Assembly (NCBI RefSeq): GCF_000250985.1
Contig: NW_013524649.1
Location: forward strand, 254,258-318,257
DNA length: 64,000 nucleotides
Direction: 5' to 3'
Source of the DNA: Nematocida parisii ERTm1
Lineage: Eukaryota > Microsporidia
The notes beneath the pieces were generated by a model. The model had not been told where the DNA came from. It saw only the letters and a program-made list of their open reading frames with translations, and did not search any database. Positions within the stretch are counted from its first letter, which is position 1; each line of letters opens with the position of its first letter. The position numbers and the translations under genes were made by a program. Positions 54,335 through 61,622 of the stretch are shown piece after piece.

Positions 54335-54916
54335 TTAATTTACCACTTTAAACCCGAATATTCTAGGAATATATTTTTGATTTTCTTCTTTTTTTTTCGG
54401 GAATAAATTTTTATACATTAAAATAAATAAATTCGGGAATGTGCAGCCAAATGCACACCCATCCACTTGGCTTAACTCATTTCTTGGTTCGTATATCTCC
54501 TTACAATTATTACAGAATAATTTAGCATTGGATTTATGAGGAGTCTCTGATAACCCGATTGGTAAGAAAGGGTATCCATTACAGGTAACCCTGGGGCACT
54601 TACCGTATACACCAGAACTTATTACACTATGCATTGAATCTAATCCTTTCTTGGTTAGTATATATCTTTGGTGTATCATATAGTACAGGGACACGCTTAT
54701 TTCTGGTGGTATGTAGATGTCTTCACCTCTGAATGCTTTAATTGCTTTATCATAACCCTTTATTATATCTGAGATACCGAATAAATTGAATGGGTCATCA
54801 ATGAATGACTGATCCACTCTTAGAATTATTTGGTCTGTAAATCCATCTACGAATCTATCTATCCAATCCATATCAGAACTAGTTGTATCATACTCCTCAG
54901 AGGAACTGACCAGCAT
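54335..54916 (-). CDS. CKB1: casein kinase II regulatory subunit beta
   Basis: 193 aa. N-terminal SSSEEYDTTSSDMDWIDRFV (phosphosite-rich, then S-x-x-x-x-W-I-x-x-F as in the family). FLLRV is replaced by ILRVDQSFIDDPFNLFGI. YGKCPRVTC...PIGLS...KLFCNNCKEIYEP (about 108-146) is the zinc domain (CPRVxC and CxxC) that forms the beta dimer. DGCAFGCTFPNLFILMYKNLFP (about 151-172) is the conserved D-G-A-x-F-G-x-x-F-x-x-L block. It stabilises and targets the CK2 kinase. A minisatellite lies just upstream, starting about 190 bases before the ATG. Confidence 0.93.
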   Translation of the reverse strand: MLVSSSEEYDTTSSDMDWIDRFVDGFTDQIILRVDQSFIDDPFNLFGISDIIKGYDKAIKAFRGEDIYIPPEISVSLYYMIHQRYILTKKGLDSMHSVISSGVYGKCPRVTCNGYPFLPIGLSETPHKSNAKLFCNNCKEIYEPRNELSQVDGCAFGCTFPNLFILMYKNLFPKKKEENQKYIPRIFGFKVVN

Positions 54917-55105
54917 AAATATAAAAAATAAAACATAATAGTATATGTGTCAAAAATAAAACATAATAGGATATGTGTAATAAGTAATGGATGATGCGTA
55001 ATAAGTAATAAGTTATGTGTAAAAAATAGTAGTAAATAGTAGAATATGTGTAAAAAATAGTAGTAAATAGTAGAATATGTGTAATAAGTAATAGAATATG
55101 TGTAT

Positions 55106-55383
55106 CCTGTTATCATTGTATACGTGTATCCTGTTATCATTGTATACGTGTATGTGTATCCTGTTATCATTGTATACGTGTATGTGTATCCTGTTATCAT
55201 TGTATACGTGTATGTGTATCCTGTTATCATTGTATACGTGTATGTGTATCCTGTTATCATTGTATACGTGTATGTGTATCCTGTTATCATTGTATACGTG
55301 TATGTGTATCCTGTTATCATTGTATACGTGTATGTGTATCCTGTTATCATTGTATACGTGTATGTGTATCCTGTTATCATTGT
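55106..55383. repeat. 30-bp minisatellite, about nine units
   Basis: The unit CCTGTTATCATTGTATACGT-GTATGTGTAT (30 bases) is repeated perfectly from 55130 to about 55383 (starts at 55130, 55160, 55190 and so on to 55370, the last partial), after a first 24-base unit at 55106. Because 30 is divisible by three, several frames on both strands are open through it and would encode a ten-residue repeat (for example ITGYTYTYTM on the minus strand). It is more likely non-coding. No spacers, so not CRISPR. The sequence between it and the CK2 beta start (54917-55105) is AT-rich with short direct repeats (AAAAATAGTAGTAAATAGTAG). Confidence 0.95.
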
Positions 55384-55421
55384 GTATAATATTATTGAAG
55401 TCTTCTTATAGGTCAATTCGT

Positions 55422-55495
55422 GCTTTCATAGCTCAGTTGGTTAGAGCATCGGACTAATAACCCGAAGGCCCCAGGTTCGAGCCCTGGTGAAAGCA
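55422..55495 (+). tRNA. tRNA-Ile (AAT)
   Basis: 74 bases with discriminator A. The acceptor stem GCTTTCA pairs with TGAAAGC. The D arm is GCTCAGTTGGTTAGAGC, the anticodon loop CTAATAA gives anticodon AAT, and the T arm is CCAGGTTCGAGCCCTGG with a perfect B box. No intron. A T5 run follows within five bases. It starts about 40 bases after the minisatellite. It happens to contain ATAACCCGAA (55457-55466), the same decamer found in several promoters. Confidence 0.95.
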
Positions 55496-55618
55496 TCTTT
55501 TTACTTTATATTTTAGTTTACTTATTACACATTGTATTATAATAAATTATATGTAATAAGTTATAATATAATAGTATACGTATAATAAGTATTATTTAAT
55601 GTACATTGTGTAATATAT

Positions 55619-55780
55619 TCACGTATCAATAAATGATAAGTAGAATCTCCATCTGACATAAGCTGTAATTATCCAAATTATAAAGAAACTGCCCATTGCA
55701 AGTAGTTTATCTAATATTAGTGCTAGTGTTGTATTTTTATTTGTTCTTTCTTTGATTCCCTCCTTTAATATCGACTGCAT
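55619..55780 (-). CDS. 53-aa small tail-anchored protein
   Basis: ATG at 55780, TGA at 55619-55621. The first 25 residues are charged (QSILKEGIKERTNKNTTLAL). A hydrophobic segment follows (LLAMGSFFIIWIITAYV, about 27-43), then a short basic end (RWRFYLSFIDT). Size and layout fit small single-helix subunits of translocons or mitochondrial-remnant import machinery, but no motif identifies one. Protein-like composition in an otherwise AT-repeat region argues it is real. Confidence 0.5.
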   Translation of the reverse strand: MQSILKEGIKERTNKNTTLALILDKLLAMGSFFIIWIITAYVRWRFYLSFIDT

Positions 55781-55849
55781 TAAAATATTTAAATATAACT
55801 TATTACTAATAGTATAAAAAATTATAACTTATTACATAACTAAAACTAT

Positions 55850-56083
55850 TAATACAGTATGTAATAAGTATTATATATTCTATAGTGTGTAATAAGTTAT
55901 AATTTATTCTATAGTATGTAATAAGTACTATTTATTCTATAGTGTGTAATAAGTTATGTATTATATATTTTATAGTGTGTAATAAGTATTATATATTGTA
56001 TAGTGTGTAATAAGTTATGTATTTTATTATATAATTATGTGTATATTATATATTCTATAGTGTGTAATAAGTTATGTATTTTA
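55850..56083. repeat. tandem TAGTGTGTAATAAGTTAT repeat
   Basis: About six imperfect 30-45 base units of the type ATTATATATTCTATAGTGTGTAATAAGTTATG. It contains the same TGTGTAATAAGT core as the spacer at 47540-47960. It runs to the stop of the next minus-strand gene. Confidence 0.8.
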
Positions 56084-57547
56084 TTATACGTATACATTAC
56101 TGTTTAATAAAAAATATGCTACACATATATATATGCATATAAATAATACTATTGCTGTTACTTGAATAATATTTACATAATATTTAATACTATTCCCGAA
56201 TAAATAAGTAAATATATTCGATTTTGATTGAATTATTTTGTTTTTATACGCTTTAATACTATTTATAATATAATTCGTCTGAGATGTGTACATATTTGAT
56301 GGATTTGTTTTAAACCCAGATAGTTCCTTATTTAATATACTTATTTCTGATTCCCAGTTTGATTTACATATGCTTATTATGTCCTTTAAATCATTTAATT
56401 TAGATATTTTTGAATTAATTTCATTAATCTCATTTAATTTAGTAGTATTTTGTATATTATACTCTACACCTGATTCGATCTTAATTAATTCTTCTCTCTT
56501 CTGATTTTTATTTTTAATGAGTATCCCAGTTCTTTCATTTATATCTTGAATGGATTTGTTAAATTCACTTATTTGATCATTTGAGTACGTATTGACTAAT
56601 TCTATTACATCTTGTACAATAGAAGGATTTGAATCATTTACAATATTAGATAGGGATATATAAAAATTATCTGCTATATTTCTCATATTATATTGTAAAT
56701 TATCTACTTTTGATAATTTCTGTTCTGGATCAGTTAACTCTTCCATGTTCAAGATCTTCTCCATTGTATTGTGAATGAATGAACTTAATTTTCTTTCTTC
56801 ATAAATAGATGTATTATTGATTGTTATAGTGCTTAGTAATTTTAAATACTCTTTTGGTATAATAGATAATAAGTTATTATTAATTGTAATTATATCTACA
56901 CCTTCTGATTCTGCTTTTCTTATATAATTGGATGCTTCCCTTATACTGGATAGGTTTTTTATGATATATTCTGTACTAAACTCTATTAAAACCTTGTTGT
57001 TCTCTGTTTTTGTGTATAAATCTGATAGTTCGTATGCACTCTCTTCTATGTTCATTAAATAATACGTACTTATATCTTGTAAATCCGTATTAATTTCCTG
57101 ATTAATTTCTGAATTATCCTGTATATAATTTATGTACATATTTATATACTCTGCTGAAATATGCCTTTTGAAATATTCTTGTATATCCACGTGTACAGAA
57201 TGAATATTTTCTAATTTTAAATATAAATTGTACACTTTCTTACTAATTAAATCCTTGAATTCTTCTGAATTATTCTCATCTATGAGTAATTTATGTACTG
57301 TGTCGCTGATAGGTTCGTTATTACTTATTATTTCTTTATATATGCATAATTTTGCTAATTCTAGTATACTATCCTTGTAATCATTAGAAGTCATATCTGT
57401 TGAAATGGTAATACTTGTGTTTATACAAGAAATCCAATTTAATAGAAACTCTTTAGGATTATTCTTATTCTTATTCTTATGGTTATTGCATACTTTTTCT
57501 ATACTTAACTTATCAATATTTAATTCAAATGGACTGTCTCCAATCAT
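56084..57547 (-). CDS. coiled-coil protein with C-terminal membrane anchor
   Basis: 487 aa, Asn/Ile/Ser-rich. Long helical stretches, with heptad-like spacing around residues 330-420 (ISEFNKSIQDINERTGILIKN; LNEINEINSKISKLNDLKDI). A single hydrophobic segment is at the extreme C-terminus (YVNIIQVTAIVLFICIYICVAYFLL, about 456-481). No signal peptide. This is a tail-anchored layout as in SNAREs or golgins, but no SNARE zero-layer or golgin domain is visible. Unrecognised and probably lineage-specific. Codon use is strongly AT-biased. It lies next to the secreted paralog pair on the same strand. Confidence 0.75.
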   Translation of the reverse strand: MIGDSPFELNIDKLSIEKVCNNHKNKNKNNPKEFLLNWISCINTSITISTDMTSNDYKDSILELAKLCIYKEIISNNEPISDTVHKLLIDENNSEEFKDLISKKVYNLYLKLENIHSVHVDIQEYFKRHISAEYINMYINYIQDNSEINQEINTDLQDISTYYLMNIEESAYELSDLYTKTENNKVLIEFSTEYIIKNLSSIREASNYIRKAESEGVDIITINNNLLSIIPKEYLKLLSTITINNTSIYEERKLSSFIHNTMEKILNMEELTDPEQKLSKVDNLQYNMRNIADNFYISLSNIVNDSNPSIVQDVIELVNTYSNDQISEFNKSIQDINERTGILIKNKNQKREELIKIESGVEYNIQNTTKLNEINEINSKISKLNDLKDIISICKSNWESEISILNKELSGFKTNPSNMYTSQTNYIINSIKAYKNKIIQSKSNIFTYLFGNSIKYYVNIIQVTAIVLFICIYICVAYFLLNSNVYV

Positions 57548-57791
57548 TTATACAGGGGTAATATAAATTTACATATTTATATAAACGTATAATTATTGGT
57601 AGAATAGTTGACCTATTAACATAAATATTAATTATACTTACATAACGGATATATTTGATTCTTATAATACAGAATTAAGATACTTTATCTTTATTTAATT
57701 CAACGCATTTCGGATTAACTCTGATTTACGTGTACTTAAACACTCAAATATCATATTTACTGTTTTTTATCTTAAATACTGTTATACACTA

Positions 57792-60563
57792 TTATTTGCA
57801 TATAACAGATTCTATGGCTTGCTGAAAAAATCCTTTTTTATTCGGTTTTATAAATTTACTTATTTTCTTTATAATGGAATCATACTTATTAACACTTTCT
57901 GAGTCATATCCATCACATAATAGACTTCTGTTATTATTTAAATGCTTCAAAATATAGGAATGAGAAATAAATTGTTTATCCCATCTGTTATCACTGTTTA
58001 AAACATAATTTATATCTATACGATCCATTAGAATATTTATAGTATCCTTCTTATCTTCTATATTACTTATTATCACATCAACCACCCACTTTAAACAGAT
58101 ATAAAACATATTTGAACTGTCCGGCTGCATAACTAATTCATATATTACGCCTAGCAATTCAGAAAATGTTTTAGTTGGATCATCAGTTTTCTTGGAGAGA
58201 TTCTTTATAACCATGATAAAGATACTTGAAAAATTATTAATGTTATACCTCTCGTCTGCCCTGCCTATGGCTCTCATTGCTTTTATAAAACACTCAAAAG
58301 AAATATCATAGGAATGGGTTGGTCCTAATAATGTGTTATTCATGGTTTTGATTAAATGAATTACACTGCAAAAAGAAACCTCTTCCCAGCACTCTTCAAC
58401 TCTTGAATAGTAATCTTTACCATCACTGTTATACATACAATAAATTAGCATGTTTTTTCTTGTTATTAAATCATTCAGCAGAGTACTTCCTATAAGATTA
58501 TTAGTAAAACGAACTAGCGGATTGTTTTTTGGCTGTGTATTTTTTAGATATATACTCAAGAAGTATCCAACACTAGCTGCTTTTTCCCTAACTGATAAAA
58601 TCATCCCGCACAGAAAAATGTCATTTATATTATCATGATTGTTTCTAATAGTTTCCTGAATTTGCTCAGATGGAAGGAAGCTTTGTGATTTACACTTATT
58701 TTTCATTTTATTCAGCTCTATGTTTATGTACTGTCTAATTATACATGCTGTATACTTCTCTGAGTTACTGTAAATATTCTGGATTTCAGTGAGTTTTGTT
58801 TTAATAGCGATTTTTTGTTTTTTAAGCAATAAATCGCCTACTATGTCTAATATGGCATGGCAGCTGCATATATCTACTGATACTCCTGCCTTTATTTCTT
58901 CAAAGATATAAAGTAGATGAAACTCTCCAAATAAATCATGCTTTTTATCTTTTTTTCTCTTATCTACTGTGAACTTTTTAGAATCTATTTCAAGATTCTT
59001 GTTATTTGATAGTTCTATGAATATATTAGTTAGATTTTCTTTTATATTAAATTCTTTTTTATATGAATTTTTAGGTCTACACTTGTCTTCTATAGACTTA
59101 ATTTCTTTAAGTACTTCTTCTTTGTTTCCAGTTATTTCTGATATAACGTATAAAACATTTAATAAACTGCTTTCTAGCTCATTGCCTCTTTTTTTTAAAT
59201 AAACAATCTTATCATTGGGTAAGCCTGCTACTACTCTGCACCAATCCTGTTGCATTTTATAACTAATGCTCTCCATTGGTTTTGGATAATCTTTGAAGAA
59301 CTCTTTCAGTGGCTCTGTTTCTTTTTTATTTGGTAAATGGTCCGTGGTGTATACTCTATTGTTTAAGTCGTATAATAAACAACAAACTATTCCTAATATA
59401 CTCACTTCCACACAATTAGAATATTTTTGGGTTATATCACCTATTTCTTTTTCATTTTTTCTATCATAAGCCTTTACTTGAACATATGCTGGTAGTTGTG
59501 ATGAATCAATAAAAGGTGATATTTTACAACTGTCTTTTGCCCTTCTAAGATTTAAAATATGGTCTATATGATTGGTTACATATGGCAGTTCATCTTTCTT
59601 TATAAAGTAATTCTTCAATAGGCCTTTGTATACGTCTTTTATCTTTTTTTTAATAGATGTATTGTTCTCTATCTGATCAGTCAGAATAGTATATACAGCC
59701 TCTACAAACTCAATATACCTGTTTGGTGTATCAATAAATTCGTATATATATGACTGAACAAGGAACTTTGGTGTGTTCAAAAAACGTCCTGTCATAAACT
59801 GCTCATATGTACTTGGTTCTATATATCCGCGTTTTTTCTCTAGTTGTTTAATGCGAATTTCTGCATAATCTTTTAGAAAGTTAATAACTCCAACAGCTTC
59901 TGTGTGATAATTTTCCTGTTCAGTGGGCAGTTCTTTTTCATCTTCACACAGCACTAGGCTCTGGTTAATGTACGTATCTTTTCCATCTACACTTTTTAGA
60001 ACAAGTCTTCTTTCTTTTTCCTTTTTCTTTCCTGTTAGAATGGGAATATCCACCTGCTCGGACAAAAGGAAAAAAGCTGCCAAAATGTACATGCATTGTG
60101 GCTGTACTTCATCCTTTATCAGAAAAGAATAAAGCGCATCTGGCCTTCCTGCTGTAATAGAAAGTGATTTGTCTGTAGAAGGAAACATGTTAATTAGCTG
60201 TGTATGGAACCGAATAAGATAGTTGTTTGTTACAGCATCTGTATAAATATTTTTATATGCTATATCATTAACAGGTGTTCGTGTATATGTGTAAATTGAT
60301 TTACCACTTTCTGTTGCTTTATCTGTCTTTTTTAATTGATATTCTGTATCTATTTCTGGCGAATAAAATCGCTTATTATACATATATCCACTTCTGTGCA
60401 TAATATACCCTCTTAGTGGACTAAGTGGCCCATCTGGATGTATTAATAAATTATCTTTTTGAATAACTACTCTTTCTCCTAGTGTCTTTATATCATATAG
60501 ATCTAGCCTTGCACACACTGTGTATATCATCAGTAGCAATTTTATGATCATATTGTTTTTCAT
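57792..60563 (-). CDS. large secreted gene-family protein, member A
   Basis: 923 aa. The start MKNNMIIKLLLMIYTVCARLD has a basic residue, a hydrophobic core and a likely cleavage after Cys-Ala (about 18), a classical signal peptide. The mature part is Lys/Asn/Ile-rich with many Cys. No second membrane segment is clear, so it should be secreted. It is a paralog of the next gene: they share FLVQSYIYEFIDTP, TTDHLP-KKETEPLK, MQQDWCRV and LVCCL/IVCCL blocks in the first two thirds, while the last third has drifted. The domain is not one I know by name. In organisation it fits the lineage-specific host-exposed families expanded in Nematocida and other microsporidia. Export into the host cell is therefore inferred from signal peptide and family behaviour. 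Confidence 0.82.
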   Translation of the reverse strand: MKNNMIIKLLLMIYTVCARLDLYDIKTLGERVVIQKDNLLIHPDGPLSPLRGYIMHRSGYMYNKRFYSPEIDTEYQLKKTDKATESGKSIYTYTRTPVNDIAYKNIYTDAVTNNYLIRFHTQLINMFPSTDKSLSITAGRPDALYSFLIKDEVQPQCMYILAAFFLLSEQVDIPILTGKKKEKERRLVLKSVDGKDTYINQSLVLCEDEKELPTEQENYHTEAVGVINFLKDYAEIRIKQLEKKRGYIEPSTYEQFMTGRFLNTPKFLVQSYIYEFIDTPNRYIEFVEAVYTILTDQIENNTSIKKKIKDVYKGLLKNYFIKKDELPYVTNHIDHILNLRRAKDSCKISPFIDSSQLPAYVQVKAYDRKNEKEIGDITQKYSNCVEVSILGIVCCLLYDLNNRVYTTDHLPNKKETEPLKEFFKDYPKPMESISYKMQQDWCRVVAGLPNDKIVYLKKRGNELESSLLNVLYVISEITGNKEEVLKEIKSIEDKCRPKNSYKKEFNIKENLTNIFIELSNNKNLEIDSKKFTVDKRKKDKKHDLFGEFHLLYIFEEIKAGVSVDICSCHAILDIVGDLLLKKQKIAIKTKLTEIQNIYSNSEKYTACIIRQYINIELNKMKNKCKSQSFLPSEQIQETIRNNHDNINDIFLCGMILSVREKAASVGYFLSIYLKNTQPKNNPLVRFTNNLIGSTLLNDLITRKNMLIYCMYNSDGKDYYSRVEECWEEVSFCSVIHLIKTMNNTLLGPTHSYDISFECFIKAMRAIGRADERYNINNFSSIFIMVIKNLSKKTDDPTKTFSELLGVIYELVMQPDSSNMFYICLKWVVDVIISNIEDKKDTINILMDRIDINYVLNSDNRWDKQFISHSYILKHLNNNRSLLCDGYDSESVNKYDSIIKKISKFIKPNKKGFFQQAIESVICK

Positions 60564-61622
60564 TTAGGGAATAAAAATATTTTTATTCCCTTATTTGTTT
60601 TTTCTAATTTCATTTCAGGATTATTTTATATTGATATTTATGGTTTAATTTAAAGGAGTCTTTCAACTGATTGATTATCGTTATTCTCTTAACTGACTAA
60701 TCAAATGAATTTTTTCGGTATATCGATTAAATAATTTATGTCTACTTAATTAGTCTGTAGTGTATTTGTTATACTATGTAATTAATTATACATATTCTAT
60801 ACTGAAATTCCAATAAAGCATATTTAAGAAATATAATATATGACGTACTCTGCAACTAATAATATTCAATTATTATAACTATTCTAAACTCGTATAGGAA
60901 CCACTTATAAAATATAAAAGATGTATATGTAACACTCTATGAAAGCAGCTGCCCAAATATATATGGCGAACTATATTCTGGAATTACCCCAAGACTAAGA
61001 GTCAACATATAGACTCTAGCATAAGTACCACTCGTGCAGTAGCACATTATCTTTGTAATATCATTTTATTGTGGAGTACCCTTTTAATGACTTACTTTAT
61101 AAGCTATGCCCCATTACTCTCAGTAGTAAATTACACTGACTTGTTACGACTGTCTAATAACCATACGAAATGGCTTATAAAGGACGTGTTTAATGGCATC
61201 CGAACACTTTGTCAGATACTCTTTACTCCTTATACTAATAAAACACTTATCTAAATATACACTTCTATAAATCAAATCCTAATGAACTAATGCTATTGTG
61301 CACTGTAGAACAAATAGATATAATTTTCTAAAATACTAAATTATTTAAATTATTTTCTACTGAAATAAAAGAAAGTGTAAATAATTTATTTTTAAATTCA
61401 ATAAAAATATAATTTATTTCTATTTTTAAATACCAATTGTAATAGTATAATTATATAATATAATTATATATTTACTGGTATATGCTGCACTATTAGTTAG
61501 TTATCCCCATGTATAGAATTAAGACTCATTAAAATGGGTTATTACTCTCATCTTATATAGTCACAATTTCCAATTATGAAAGCTCTATAAGACTTCCAAG
61601 ACGTGGGTGAGAGGCTTCCACA
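60564..61622. other. 1.06-kb spacer between paralogs with possible relic frame
   Basis: Mostly AT-rich. From about 60938 to 61254 the plus strand has about 105 codons open to a TAA, without an early ATG. It has a higher GC content than its flanks and protein-like content (for example IFWNYPKTKS and WLIKDVFNGIRTLCQILF). This could be the end of a decayed gene, but no family is recognised and no such fragment matches the paralogs on either side. The remainder shows nothing. Confidence 0.35.

Noticed and set aside
55106-55383. Regular direct repeats resembling a CRISPR array
   Set aside because: Units are contiguous with no unique spacers, and the genome is eukaryotic.
54859-55416. 185-codon minus-strand frame of repeated TMITGYTYTY units
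   Set aside because: It is the minisatellite read in a frame that stays open because the unit is 30 bases. It overlaps the 5' end of CK2 beta out of frame and has no independent protein-like part.
55457-55466. ATAACCCGAA inside tRNA-Ile as a regulatory site
   Set aside because: It is part of the anticodon arm and variable region of a normal tRNA; coincidence with the promoter motif is likely.
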